Assembly (NCBI RefSeq): GCF_010093595.1
Contig: NW_022985447.1
Location: 39,218 to 103,217, forward strand
Reading direction: 5' to 3'
Length of the DNA stretch: 64,000 bases
Origin: Mytilinidion resinicola
Taxonomy: Eukaryota > Ascomycota > Dothideomycetes > Mytilinidiales > Mytilinidiaceae
Shown here: one piece after another, positions 21,338 to 32,700 of the stretch
Layout of the letters: every line of letters starts with the position of its first letter
Numbering within the stretch: the stretch's first letter is position 1
Notes under the pieces: model-generated
Seen by the model: the letters and a program-made list of their open reading frames with translations, nothing else
The model's database searches: none
Told to the model about the DNA's origin: nothing
Made by a program: the position numbers and the translations under genes

Positions 21338-21706
21338 TACGTTAAAAGTTTCAAAAGAGCTATATTCCTACTATAGAAACATTAGCAAGTTTCAGCCGGT
21401 GAGTATCTTTAGGGCCGCGGAGTTAATCTAAACGCCTAAAAGCGCACTGGATGAGTTGAATTCTCCTGATCAATACATACATAACACGCACATTGCCACC
21501 CATCAGAACGCGTAAATGGATATCGTGTACTAGGCTGAATGCCAGAAAGGGATTTTCGAAATGAACTTCAAGGAAGTGGTATAGAGCCCTTTGTCGATTA
21601 AATTCATACAACCCAACCCGATGCCCAACCTACGAGGCTGCTCGTTATGCCAATGATCTCCGGTGTACCCCAATATCATAACCTCATATCAAGCTTGCAC
21701 ACTCGC

Positions 21707-22332
21707 TTATGGCTGCGGCCGCACGCTCTCTGCGTCTCCGTTAGCATGATCATCGTGTCTGTCGACCATGACATAGTCGCGGCCGTTGTGGGACTGAGGA
21801 GTCTCTGGCATCGCTCCTGGCATTGATCCTGGCATGGTGTTCTCGGACTCGGTTTGCGGGTTGAGGGTCCGCGGGACGTTGGAGACCTGGGACAGCGGGC
21901 TGTTGGACTCTGAGGTGCGGGCCTTGTCGGCTTCGGCAAAGGTACCCTGAATGGGTGTGCGGCGCTGGCTGTTCTTGCGCGAGAAGGCAGCCGTCGGCGA
22001 CGTCTTGGCCTTGTTCAGACGCTCCTCGGTCTCGCGTAGCTTGGCCTCGAGAGCTTCGAGCTCCTGCGTGTGGGTTGACACTATCTGCTTCCTGGAGATG
22101 GTCAGCCTCGAAGGGGTGGGCAATTGGCACTGAAGAGCGTACTTCTGATGGACAGTGCGGTCTAGGGTATCTAAATCTCCGTCGGTCTTGAACAGGCTGT
22201 CGAGCTCGGCGGAGAAGTTGCGAGCAATTGTTCTGCACTCAACGGTCAGCGGCACTGGTCACGAGGTAAGCAGCGAAGTACGCACGATTGCGGGCGGCCA
22301 GAGGGCTTCCAGTCTCGGTCAGGATCCTCCAT
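21707..22332 (-). CDS. Small coiled-coil protein, function unknown
   Basis: Exons 22332-22286, 22232-22143 and 22091-21707 give 173 residues in one frame; the introns are 53 and 51 nt with GTGCGT and GTACGC donors. The N-terminal half (ARNFSAELDSLFKTDGDLDTLD, then STHTQELEALEAKLRETEERL) is strongly helical with a coiled-coil pattern. The C-terminal half is disordered, Ser/Pro/Thr-rich, and has Met-Pro-Gly repeats (MPGSMPGAMP). I do not recognise the family. It is divergent from the bromodomain gene, with 816 bp between start codons. Confidence 0.7.
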
Positions 22333-23148
22333 CGTGTCCGTATGGCCGTTGTCGACCCCAGAGACGCGGCTCGTGGTCGGAAGGGCCGTGGGAAGCTGCC
22401 GCAGTGGCGAGGGGCAGATGCAGCTAGGTGGAGAATGGTAGAAGCGGAGCAGTGGACGACGCCGCGATATCACGGCGAGTTGAGTATGTCGCAAGCAGGG
22501 ACGGGGCGCTGGGTCCCGCTGCGGTCGTGCTCCGTGGCCGCAGATGTCTGGGGAGCTCCAGCGCGAGTCCGAATAGGAGGCCTTGGTCTGGCATCAATTT
22601 CCCCTGGATCGGCGGCGCACTGCTTGGGCGCTGGGCAGACAGCCACACAGCCTCCATCGGGGCGACGAGCCCTGGAGGTCGCAACGGCAGCAGCGACGTC
22701 CAGCAGAGACAGGCCCGCTGGACGCCCATGCCTCACCGTGCATCCAGGTCTCATGTGGCCTCTGCGAGTAGCTTCACCCACGCTGCACGCCGTCAGAAGC
22801 AACAATATATCTTCTCCGTCGCACGTGCACCGCGCTGCTCCCTGCCTAGCTCACTCTCCATGGTCGTTATTGGCCGTCCTGCCGTGCTCAGCCCGTCGTG
22901 CCGTCCAGCTGTGAGCCGCAGCCCGGCCGCCGGTCGCAAAAAACCCACCCTACCACCAGACCGTGAAGCACCCTCCGCCATCCCAGCGCTCTCCCAGGCG
23001 CGAAATCCATCTCGCCGTCAGTGCCTCCAGCCTCGCCCTGCTGAGAGCCGTCTTTGCTGATAATGAGAGCAGTGCCGCCGCCGTGCTGGCTCCTCTACCG
23101 CGTCCTCACCCTCGCCCGCGTCCCCCAAAAGCCCAGCGCGCCCGGGGG
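22333..23148. other. GC-rich divergent promoter region
   Basis: Lies between the coiled-coil gene (minus) and the bromodomain gene (plus). Long open frames on both strands here are Arg/Pro/Ala-rich and mutually overlapping, as expected by chance in GC-rich DNA. No motif is named. Confidence 0.45.
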
Positions 23149-25770
23149 ATGAGTACTATTGACACGCCCTACTCGCCGCTCGAGACCCTGCTGCTCTTCC
23201 AATCCCTCGCTGCTTATGGCGTAGAACCCGCCGTCTTCAGCAGAATCTCGGATCTGCTGAAGAAAAACCCCCACATCACCTCCTCCGACCGCTTCGAGGT
23301 CGGCCGCCTGAGCCCAGACTCGCTGCGCAACTGGTACCTCAAGGAGCTGAAGCGCGAGGCCCAAAGCGAGAAGCATGACGGCGCAAACGGCGATAGCGAG
23401 GGACACAATGGAGAGGTCCAAAACCCACGGAAGCGCAAGGCTCCCAGCCCGAGCTTTCCCACGGTGCAAGAAGCATCGCAGCACACCCATCTCATCCCGA
23501 GACTGGTTGCGAAGCTCTATTCGGGATACAGGGCCCATGTGACCGAGTTGATCCGGGACGACGAACGCAGATACGACCGGCTGCAGCGCGACCTGGAGGA
23601 AATCGAGCAAGGGAAATGGGACGACAGGTTGCAGCAAGACACGAACGGGACGGGAAAGAAGCCTGCGAGACAGAGCCAGACGCCAACCAAGCACGCCTCA
23701 CAAAGGGCAACGCCAGATGATACAGCAACAGCAGGCTCTTTGGTTCCTCCGACCACTGCACAGAAACCTAGTAGCGCAGAGCAGACGACTCCGAAGCCAG
23801 TGGAAACTCGAAATGGTCAGCCCACTCTTCAACCAGAGAGTAAACCCGAGCCTGATCCGTCTCCTCGCAAAACCACAGCATTGTTGGATAGCCAAGCGCC
23901 ACCGGCTACACCTCACCTAACCCAACCTCAACCACCAAATACTCCAGGCCATGCTCGGATACCGTCTCAGCCTCAAGGACCCCCGAAGCCTCCGCTAACG
24001 CAGTATCCCGCAGCTGGGTATACCACATCGCCTACAGCCGTCCATCGTTCTCCGTATCCTCCCCAGCCTCACTCCGGTCAATTTCCGATATCCTCAGCTA
24101 GTCCAAATGCTCCAAGTGCTGCACCAGCAGGCCACCCCCCGTCTCCCGCCGGAGTCCCTGCGTATTCTACCCAATATCCTCAGCTACCTCCTTCGCCATA
24201 CTCTGCGAACGGCGTGCCACAATACCCTGGACCGTCTCCTGACCATCTTCAATACCCTCCGACCGCGCAGCGGTATCCAGGGCCGTACACCCCTGGACAG
24301 CCATCCCCCGGTCCAGTGCCTTCTTCTCAGACTCCACAACAGCAGCGGAGCTACTATGCTCCGTATGCAACACACCAAACTCCGTATCCTCCGACTCAGC
24401 AAGCGCATCAGGCTCCTCCCATCATGCAATACATGCTTCCACCATTCCAGGTGACTCCTCAGGACCCAACTCGAGCATATCAGCAACAGCAAAAGACCGC
24501 TCAGCAGGTCCAGGTATCGACGCCGAACAATAGGCAGCCTCTTGTTGCTACACAAACTACATCTGGAACCTCTCAACCATCCGCACAGCCGCAGTTTCCA
24601 CCTCGTGTGCTTCCAGGACATCTTCAAGGTCCATTTTCCACTCCTTCTGGTGTACGAGGTCCGCGTCCGTCTCTCACACTTGCCACGCCAAGTAGCGTCA
24701 CTCGCTGGAAACATTCTGCGCAGAAGCCTCCACGATCTCCCGTCCGCGCTCCTTCCCCAGAACCCCTAAGTGATGCGGAAAATGACGTCAAAGAACCCGC
24801 TCAGAAGGCGTCATCATCGAAGAGTGCAAGTAAGCGGAAAACCAAGTCGAAGGATACCCTGAGGACCGAAGACATCTCTGGCGATGTCGGTGTGCGGCAA
24901 ATGCGCAGCGGGCGAATTCAGCCGACAAGACCACGAGGAGGCAGTGTCACGCCGTCCGTTGTAGGGAGCTCCATTCGTGGCCGGACCAGGAGTCAGTCGG
25001 TGACATCTCACACGGAAACCATGTCCGCAGATCACGAATCGGCTATGGGATATAAAGTAAAGACAGAGCCGGGAACGTCTGCTGATATGATTGATGATGA
25101 TCGCAGCGCAACCAATACGCCAGTAGTTGCCACACGCCGACGTGGCGGCACATTACAATCTCTTCAATCAAACAAACGGAAACGAAACGTCCGAGAAACG
25201 TCAGTGGCCGACTCAGAGGAAATGCCAAGCACGCCTGGTTTGCAGACGGTCGTAGCTCCTCGACACTTCTCTCGCATGTGTAACCCAATCATGAACGACA
25301 TCCTGTCACACAAGCACGCATCCATCTTCAGTAACCCGGTCAAAGAGAAGGATGCGGAAGGTTACTACGACATCATCAAGCGACCTCAGGATCTGAAGTC
25401 AATTCGAACGGCGATTGCGGCAGGGGCTAAGGCCGTCCAAGCTGCGGCCAGCTCTGATACTCCCGCGGGTAGCCCTGGCGGAGGAGGAGGTAATGTGATA
25501 CTTCCATTGAGCCCAGAAGTAGTGCCACCCAAAGCGATCGTCAATTCTGCTCAATTGGAGAAGGAGTTCATGCGCATGTTCGCCAACGCGGTCATGTTCA
25601 ATACGGGCGAAGACGGCGTGGTGCAGGATGCAAAGGAAATGTACGAGGCAGTAGAGAAGAGCGTGACTACATGGCGTAGTAGCGCAGAACGAACAACGGG
25701 GCGGATGGAGAGCGAGGATATCGGTGCAGAGGACGATGCACCGACGACGGTTAAGCGGCGAAAGATGTAG
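23149..25770 (+). CDS. Bromodomain protein, BRD8/Bdc1-like (probable NuA4 subunit)
   Basis: Single exon, 873 residues from ATG 23149; the frame is open further upstream but only via GTG, and the extra text is low-complexity. The N-terminal ~100 residues start with SPLETLLLFQSLAAYGVEP, a conserved segment of fungal BRD8/Bdc1-like proteins, which are subunits of the NuA4 histone acetyltransferase complex. Residues ~215-560 are Pro/Gln/Tyr-rich and disordered. Basic stretches with KRKTKSK and NKRKRN suit nuclear import. The C-terminal bromodomain spans ~704-840: NPIMNDILSHKHASIFSNPV, YYDIIKRPQDLKSI and the acetyl-lysine-contacting Asn in NAVMFN. A Gly-rich loop of ~45 residues interrupts it between the second and third helix. 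Complex membership is inferred from family resemblance. Confidence 0.88.
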   Translation: MSTIDTPYSPLETLLLFQSLAAYGVEPAVFSRISDLLKKNPHITSSDRFEVGRLSPDSLRNWYLKELKREAQSEKHDGANGDSEGHNGEVQNPRKRKAPSPSFPTVQEASQHTHLIPRLVAKLYSGYRAHVTELIRDDERRYDRLQRDLEEIEQGKWDDRLQQDTNGTGKKPARQSQTPTKHASQRATPDDTATAGSLVPPTTAQKPSSAEQTTPKPVETRNGQPTLQPESKPEPDPSPRKTTALLDSQAPPATPHLTQPQPPNTPGHARIPSQPQGPPKPPLTQYPAAGYTTSPTAVHRSPYPPQPHSGQFPISSASPNAPSAAPAGHPPSPAGVPAYSTQYPQLPPSPYSANGVPQYPGPSPDHLQYPPTAQRYPGPYTPGQPSPGPVPSSQTPQQQRSYYAPYATHQTPYPPTQQAHQAPPIMQYMLPPFQVTPQDPTRAYQQQQKTAQQVQVSTPNNRQPLVATQTTSGTSQPSAQPQFPPRVLPGHLQGPFSTPSGVRGPRPSLTLATPSSVTRWKHSAQKPPRSPVRAPSPEPLSDAENDVKEPAQKASSSKSASKRKTKSKDTLRTEDISGDVGVRQMRSGRIQPTRPRGGSVTPSVVGSSIRGRTRSQSVTSHTETMSADHESAMGYKVKTEPGTSADMIDDDRSATNTPVVATRRRGGTLQSLQSNKRKRNVRETSVADSEEMPSTPGLQTVVAPRHFSRMCNPIMNDILSHKHASIFSNPVKEKDAEGYYDIIKRPQDLKSIRTAIAAGAKAVQAAASSDTPAGSPGGGGGNVILPLSPEVVPPKAIVNSAQLEKEFMRMFANAVMFNTGEDGVVQDAKEMYEAVEKSVTTWRSSAERTTGRMESEDIGAEDDAPTTVKRRKM

Positions 25771-28739
25771 AGCGCTTGCTTGAAATTTGAATATTAGAGT
25801 AATCCCACAACTCCCACATACCCGTGGACTACTACATCTTTTGGTGAGGACGAAAGACCCCTGCACGGGTAGTCCAGAAGAGTCTTGGCGACCTTATTTC
25901 GACCTCCCCTTGCCCACTTCTCCTTTTACTTCTTGCTCACTCCCACACTCCATCTATGTTCCATCGATCACTCCACTCATCTCATCTTATCAATACATTT
26001 GTCGGTCTTTGTCAGCCCAGTCATTTGGCATAAATGCATGCTCGAATGACGGCACGTAGTGCCATCGAAGCCAATGACGTAAAGGATACGACCAGTGCAC
26101 TTAGCAGCATAGCTGCGATCGAGGTTGGGTCATAGCTTGATAATTCTATCAAATTGTCGACCTGCCCGATCAACTCCAGGACATTCCTCTCGTGCACTGT
26201 GCATTTACTGCTGCAATTCTATCAATTCTCGGGATCTATGCCAACCAGATGTCGCTCTCAACTCCCACCGGACTTCTTCGCGCTCTCATAGAGTCATTCA
26301 TGTCTTTACCATCTTTCGCGACTGACGATGCTGAAATTGTCATGGTCGATCAGCAAGACGCCCGATGTGAAGAGACCGCAGACCTGACATTCATCACTGA
26401 CAAACAGAAAATATTAACATCCATCAATTTTCAGGAAAGGTATATCGGGCTTTCCCGCAATAACTTTACCGCAAGCGTGTTCGAGAAGACCTTTAGTCTC
26501 TTCTCAAACCCTGAGGATTGGCTCCGATTGAAAGAGGTGGCGCCACAAATCACATGACATTTCGCCCACCTCTTTGCACCTCTGAATGGACTAACGGCTC
26601 CTTAGAATCGTCTATCACGTAGACTTCACTTGCGGAAGTTTCCCTCGAGTTCTCAGGTTCTAGCTATTCATTCATAGCTTTCATCAGCATGGGCTCTGAG
26701 TGTAGCCAACCAACCAACCAAGACCCACGTCCTCGTATCAAAAGCTTGTGTGTCGGATGACACAGTCATTTAATTCTCGGTCGCAGACGTTACAATACAG
26801 CGTAGGGTATTGTAATCTAGAAAGATACGCCGCCAAGGTTTTTTTTCAGGATCAAGCCCAGGCTGGCCTGAAGTCGCTTCTTATTGTATCTCCATTCTAT
26901 TTGCTGATCTGCCGGACAGGCCGAACATGTTCATCTCTACAAGGCGTCTCCGTGTTTTGAGAAGAATCTTCACATCAGCTCGACAAGCGAAGGCGAGCGC
27001 GTTGGATCTCATTGGAGGGTGCACCACCATCGCCCTCGAGCCAGGTGATAGTGGCGAATATCGCGAGAGCGACGACCTGGCGAAAAAGCATCCCATCATC
27101 TACGAGGGACCTCGTTTGATAGTGTAATGCCGACGGGAACCGCGTTTTGATCAAAGGACGTCATTCTTCCCAAAGTCAAGAGAGTGTGGTGTGATGTCGC
27201 CAAGACCATCACCGGCCACCCCTTGTCCACGATCCACAGTGCGTTGCCGGTCCACTAGGTTCAGATCTTATGGCAATCTTGCATAGGGATGCAAGATTGC
27301 CATGCTGGCTTGACATGGGCCAGGGGCTAGGGTCTGAACCCATGGGGTGGCGTATGTATGTGCCGCGGCGAAGCCGCAGTCACTGGCGTGTGGTTGAATC
27401 ACTTCCACTCCGCTCTGGGCATAAAAGGGTCCAGTGGTCTCAGTAACGCCCCCGCCTTCCTCCCTTAAGCTCGCCGCAGAGCAGACTGGAGCGGATGGCT
27501 TGACCGTGTCCACTGCTCACCCCTGCATACAATTCACTACTATCCGCCACCATCACGTCGTCCTAAACGAGAGCATGGCAATTTTCATCGAGTCTACTAT
27601 ATGAGGAGTCGAGAATCCGGTTTGTGCATCCCATCTACCATGTCCGACTTTCCATCTACGGTATCCTTTCCTTTCACTGAAAATGCAGCCTCTTGTGGCT
27701 AGTGCCATTCGCTTAGCAATCTCCACTCGCTTCCGCACTGTCCCGCCATCCAACTGCGAGGCTATGTTGCAGACGTACGATACCTTGCTTAGATTCCTAT
27801 GGTTCTCGACCTGCATCTATTGCTCCGGGTGCATGCACGCCGGGAATTCCAAGCGGAAGCATCGGCAGCCCAGACGAAGTGATGTAGCGTCATAGCGTTG
27901 TGCGAGGACGCTGTGAAGTCATATCGACGACATGTAACTATCGTCAGACTAGCAATTATGTCAAGGCAATTATGTCAAGGCAACATGGGACGCGGAGGGG
28001 GGGGCCGTTTCCGATTCGAAGATTGAGGGTTTGGGAGTATGATGTGGTCAAAGCATGAGCTTCCGTAGCTTTGGAGACGAAGCCATCGAAAGTTAGCGGG
28101 GCGGTGTCGAGCCTAAACCATTGGTGGGGAACTTGAATGCTGAGCCGTAGTAAAGTTTAGGAAGCTAGCTCTGGCTTTGGTATCAGAGACGCTGAAAAAG
28201 GGGCCAAGGATATTTAGAACATGTGAGCTGATTTTTCAATTCCCTACCATCCATCGCATCCAACTTCGTCTCTTTTTCCTACCTTCACGTTCATCAAAGG
28301 ACACGCTCAAGAAAAAGGTTGAGAGTATAGCTTAAAGTCTCGAATTACTACGAAAGCTTCTCTGCTAGCCAGATGCCAGAACAAGAAAAGGCTGTGCATA
28401 CTGCACTCTGGAAGCTTTTGGAAAAGTTCAGATAACCGCCAGTATCCGGCAGACCGGCTACCGCTACCGCAACCCTCCTTTTGTCCACATTCGTTTCGTT
28501 ATCTCATAACAACTCCGGGTATCATTAATTCAACATCTCTCAAGTGAAGGAGCTAGTGGAGATCTGAAGGCAAGAAGAACTGGCCCTTGCTAAACTCCAA
28601 TCAGGACGACGATGCTTTTGAAATCGTCGTCCATCACGCCCTCTTGACCAGATAAGCGGCGAATTGCGAAATGTACAAAGAAGGCTGCACAAAAAGGTTT
28701 CTAAAAATCGAAAGCGAAGGCTCGCAAAGAGCCCCAGGA
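25771..28739. other. Gene-poor intergenic region, 3 kb
   Basis: No supported gene. A 121-codon plus-strand frame at 26192-26557 lacks an ATG start and any motif, so it is only a weak candidate. A perfect short hairpin lies at 27270-27303. A 14-bp unit (CAATTATGTCAAGG) is repeated in tandem near 27953-27980. Confidence 0.4.
27270..27303. repeat. Perfect 15-bp inverted repeat with 4-nt loop
   Basis: ATGGCAATCTTGCAT and its exact reverse complement flank AGGG. No T-run follows, so it is not an obvious terminator, and no tRNA fold surrounds it. Role unknown. Confidence 0.7.
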
Positions 28740-29783
28740 TCATTGGAGGGACTGGAGCGATGCGGACGACGTCGAAGAATTGGTGCGGTTCTTATTCCAG
28801 CCAATATTCTGGAGCTTGCTCCGTGGTCCCCGGTTCGCGTTTGCTGACGGAATGGGTCGAATACCGCGAAGGCGCTCGTTCTCCTCGGCCAGTCTCTCAT
28901 GCTCGGCTTCCATGAACTTGATGTAGTCGATGGCGCTGGCGAGGACGGTCGCCTTGCTGGGCTTGGGCGGGCCGGTTAGGTCAGAAGAGTCGCGCTGCGG
29001 GAGGGTGGGGACCGCGCGGCGGAGGCGTTCGAGCTCCGAGTTGAGACCCTCGCGGTACTTGCGCTCGACTTGGTTATGGGGGAGGCGCCGACTGTTGCGG
29101 TACTTTTGCGAATCGGCGTAAGAGGTGTCGTTGGTCGGGTCAGACTCGATACGGTTGATCCTAGGGCGGCCGCGCTTGCGTGCTACGCGTTTGGGTTCCG
29201 GCTCTTCGGTGTTCTCCGAGGGGGACGACTCGCGTTTCAAAGAGGTGGTCGGTGAAGTAGGCTGGGCTTCAAAGCTAGCCTGGGAACCGTCACCGCAAAG
29301 CGAGGGCGTGGGCGAGGTATTGCGGGAGGGGGAGAAAGTGTTTGTGTCGAGGGTGCCGAATGGGAGGTTGTTCGGCGCGAATGTGTCAAAGCTGTTCAGC
29401 TGGCCGAAGGGTGCTTTGTTCTGCCAGAGCGACTCCAGAGGCTGGGCTACAGGGGCGGCGGCGACGGGGAGCGTCGCAGTGAGCATAGCCTGGCTTTTGG
29501 TCGCAAACCCGATGGGGGACTCGATGCTCGCGGCCGGGCGGTCAAAGAAATCCGGAACGACCCATTCGTCGAGCGAGTAGTCGGGCTGCATACTGAAAGC
29601 GTCGGCGAGGTAGGCCTTGTCGTATGTGTCGGTGTATGGGAACTCTTCAGTGGAGGGGCTGTTGTCGGTAGATGCTACCAGGGGGTAAGTTGGCGTGCCG
29701 AGAAAAAGAGAAGAGGGGTTCATCTCACCAGCTGTGCGGGCCATTGCGTCAGTCGGCAAGAAGGGGCTCCAGTCAACAGTCAT
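28740..29783 (-). CDS. bHLH transcription factor with SREBP-type basic region
   Basis: Intronless, 347 residues from ATG 29783 (MTVDWSPFLP); the frame extends upstream but without an ATG. The bHLH domain covers about 234-306: basic region LPHNQVERKYREGLN, helix 1 SELERLRRAVPTL, a loop with RDSSDLTGPPKPSK, helix 2 TVLASAIDYIKFMEAEHERL, then a short leucine-zipper-like tail. The Tyr in ERKYR replaces the usual Arg and marks SREBP-like bHLH proteins, which bind sterol-regulatory and E-box sites. There are no membrane helices, so it is a soluble nuclear regulator, unlike full SREBPs. An AT-hook-like KRGRPRINR lies upstream of the domain. The N-terminal half is acidic and Ser/Thr/Pro-rich, a likely activation region. 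Targets unknown. Confidence 0.88.
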   Translation of the reverse strand: MTVDWSPFLPTDAMARTAGEMNPSSLFLGTPTYPLVASTDNSPSTEEFPYTDTYDKAYLADAFSMQPDYSLDEWVVPDFFDRPAASIESPIGFATKSQAMLTATLPVAAAPVAQPLESLWQNKAPFGQLNSFDTFAPNNLPFGTLDTNTFSPSRNTSPTPSLCGDGSQASFEAQPTSPTTSLKRESSPSENTEEPEPKRVARKRGRPRINRIESDPTNDTSYADSQKYRNSRRLPHNQVERKYREGLNSELERLRRAVPTLPQRDSSDLTGPPKPSKATVLASAIDYIKFMEAEHERLAEENERLRGIRPIPSANANRGPRSKLQNIGWNKNRTNSSTSSASLQSLQ

Positions 29784-32700
29784 GGTAGGAAGAAGAGTGT
29801 GTGTAAAAAGAGTCGGTATTGTTTGCAACGAATGCTGGATGCGGGCAGTAAGTGTCAGAGGATCAACGGATCAATGCAACTGCTTAAGAGTATGGAGTGT
29901 GGTGGTCGGGCTGGCCAGTGCTATGGTATGGGAAGCCAGTATTCGGGGTCCAGTGGCAACCTTATATTCGGAGACGGGCCCGTAGCCGTGCAGCAGAGTT
30001 GCATCAGGGTGCAGGACGAGTCTCGTCGGCGCTACCCGTTTGAGCGAGGCCTAGCAGGTGCTGGGGCAGTCTTTGGAGTTCTGCATGAGTGGAACGACAA
30101 ACATACGACTCTGCGCCCAGTCGGTCGTCGGCCTTGCGCGGGAAACGCCGCGGTCAAAAGATAACCGGTCTAGATCGAACCCGCCATGTGCCCCGCTCGC
30201 CTGGGCTGTGGCCGTGCAGCATCCCTCCATTCCATCCACGGATGACGGGATGGCTTTCGCTGGAGTATCCTACGCGGACAGCCCGCCGCCTATTAATCCT
30301 GCTGCTATACTCGGGCGTACTCCGAAGGATAGAGCCACAGAGCTACAGCAAACACAGCGTAGCAGGAGGTCGTCAGTGGTCGTCTGGGCCACGGAGCTGG
30401 CTCCGCTGCAGCGCATAGCTCGGGGGCGAGAAGAAGCCGGAGAGAATATCTTGGTTCTAACGACCGCAGGAAGTGGACCGGCTGCATCGACGATGGGTTC
30501 TCTTCGACTTTCCTTATCGACAAATACGCCGCAGATTCCGGGGTTCATGGGTCCAGAGTGGAACGACGCGCAGGCTGGTACATGATTGGACTCTGCTATT
30601 CCCGAGCCGGGGTCTGATCGTCGATGCTGCAAGAACAGAGGCTAGATACACAAGCCGGCGTTGGAGGGCCCGGTGAGCCGGAGCCGTTGATCAACACCAT
30701 GATCTCTATCACCACGATCGATGTATCAAGGACCGTTTCATGACAGACGCCGTGAATAGAACCCGACACCTTGTCCATGATCCTTACGGCGTCCTTGAGA
30801 ACAATACTCACACAGATTCAGGCCTCCAGCTTCCTTTCTGTCTGCGAAAAGCCTACTTTAGCGAGGTGTTCTTGACGGATTGAGGACTACCCAAAACCCA
30901 CGATATTCCGGCTTTCGGTTGCCGGGACATGCCACTGCACTATCGCGGAATTGCGGAAACCCTCTTTTCTCTCTGCAGAGCGCCTCTATTGAATACACCT
31001 GCAGAAAGGGAGCTGCATCTAACGTCGCTGAAAGTCGCGTCGCGCCACTGATGCGTGATGACGCCGCCAGGGCGTTCCCAAAGTCCCTGCAGACGGTGGC
31101 TAATCACGTGTGCCGCCTTGCTAGGCTACCGGCGTAGGAGGGACTGAGCACCGGTACAATTTTGCTGGAAGTTGAAAGCTGGGAGTTGAGCGCTAGTACG
31201 CTGCAGAGTCCCAAGACGGATAGAGATACCTACTATGGAAGCAGGTTGCTTGTACGAATTCCGAATGCTCTGATATCTACAACACTGCCTGAATTATCAG
31301 GAGCACCCCTCATAGACGCATTAGAACTCCTTCATTGCACAGCAATGACGGCAAAGCAGGCTTGAAAACGAGCAATACTGAGATGGCCGTAATAATACGG
31401 GTTCGATTCGGTTCGCAATGACAAACAATACACACATCTGGTTTCCATACACCGTATGAGGGTACGTCACTTAATATGATGCAAGAATGGTGTGTTACTC
31501 ACGCCACGTTGTGAATGGTTGAAATAGTCGCCAGCCCCGTTTGCGGATCCGCCTTCTCTTCTGACCTTTGACTCTCCATCTCTTTCAAGCCACACCTGCA
31601 CCCACCTAAGACCTTCCAAGGTTATACCTGCTTCATCCGTGGCGTACAGCATGGTTTGACATGAAGTGGAGTTGACGTCCCGGGCGAGCTAGGATACGCC
31701 TATCTACCTATGTTATGGATTTGTTCTGGATTCACGTCCCGAGTGTGGAGTCAATCCTGACAGCAAATCTGTCAGGAGGTGGGGTATTTGGTGGTCAATT
31801 CGATGGAAACTTGATTTTGAAATAACATCCATGTAGAATTTACCAGAAGCATATATCCCTCGCAAGCTCGCGCCCAGCCTGCGAGCAGCTACATATCCAC
31901 TCTTCCGTCCAAATCAAGCTCAAACGCACTCAATGAAGCAACAATCAAGATTCAAACACACAACAAGGGTCTTTGCCGACATGCAACTTCCAGGACAAAA
32001 GTGTTCATACGAACACGTGCATAAGCGAGAATTGATACGTCATATGTCGACTACGGAGTAGACTCCGGGCTCTGCTGGCGTCCGTCAACATGTCTTTTCG
32101 GCAGATGGTATCACGGGCCGTTGTCTGGAGCTCCGAGATAGGAAAAGTGAGCTGTTATTCGGCTACACGATACTAGTAGCACAATCCGCCTTGGTGGTGT
32201 CTGTTGTGGATATAGCAAAATAAGAGCTCTAAATCCTAGTCGCAAACCTGCCTGGAATGATGCACTCTGACGTCTCTACAGACCCGGTTCTTCAGCATAT
32301 TAAAGCATGACTCGCCGTAACAGCTTTCTTGCAGATGTCGACGCGTCGAGTGGACTCCAGGCTTGCTCGTCTATCGTGAAAACGGTTGCGGCGCAGATTC
32401 TCAACTCTACTAGTGTGCTAGGGCGTCTAGTAAGCGCACCTCACACTTCGCGACAGCACCACGCATTCGCGCCTTCGCTCTTCCGACATCGTCTCGACCG
32501 ACTGTGCTGAGGCAGGCGAGTTGCGTCCCCCTGGAATGTCACCGGCTCACCACCCATGGACCTTGGGTCAGTCGACGAAGGAAAGAAAGAGCCAGGAAAG
32601 ATGACAGCGTCCAACTCCGATGGTTCTCCGCCAGGTTCAAGGGTCCATGCCCCGCTTTGCACTAGAAGCGCCTCTGAAATCCAAAGATAGGCTCTGGGGG

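Larger units (their letters stand above)
20214..21706. other. Intergenic with inverted-repeat elements
   Basis: Holds the dehydrogenase promoter, two small inverted-repeat elements (20763-20908 and 20911-21337, listed separately) and about 370 bp of plain sequence before the coiled-coil gene. No ORF of support. Confidence 0.5.

Noticed and set aside
22288..23060. Long overlapping frames on both strands upstream of the bromodomain gene
   Set aside because: Chance open frames in GC-rich promoter DNA; no conserved motif and no splice pattern.
24107..24714. Frames on both strands inside the bromodomain gene's Pro/Gln-rich region
   Set aside because: Repetitive composition generates open alternative frames; the plus-frame protein is continuous from 23149 to 25770.
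30058..30632. 175- and 120-codon frames on opposite strands
   Set aside because: They overlap each other, have no domain, and lie in the bHLH upstream region.
31390..31420. GGTTCGATTC-like B-box sequence suggesting a tRNA
   Set aside because: No A box at suitable distance upstream and no cloverleaf pairing could be drawn.
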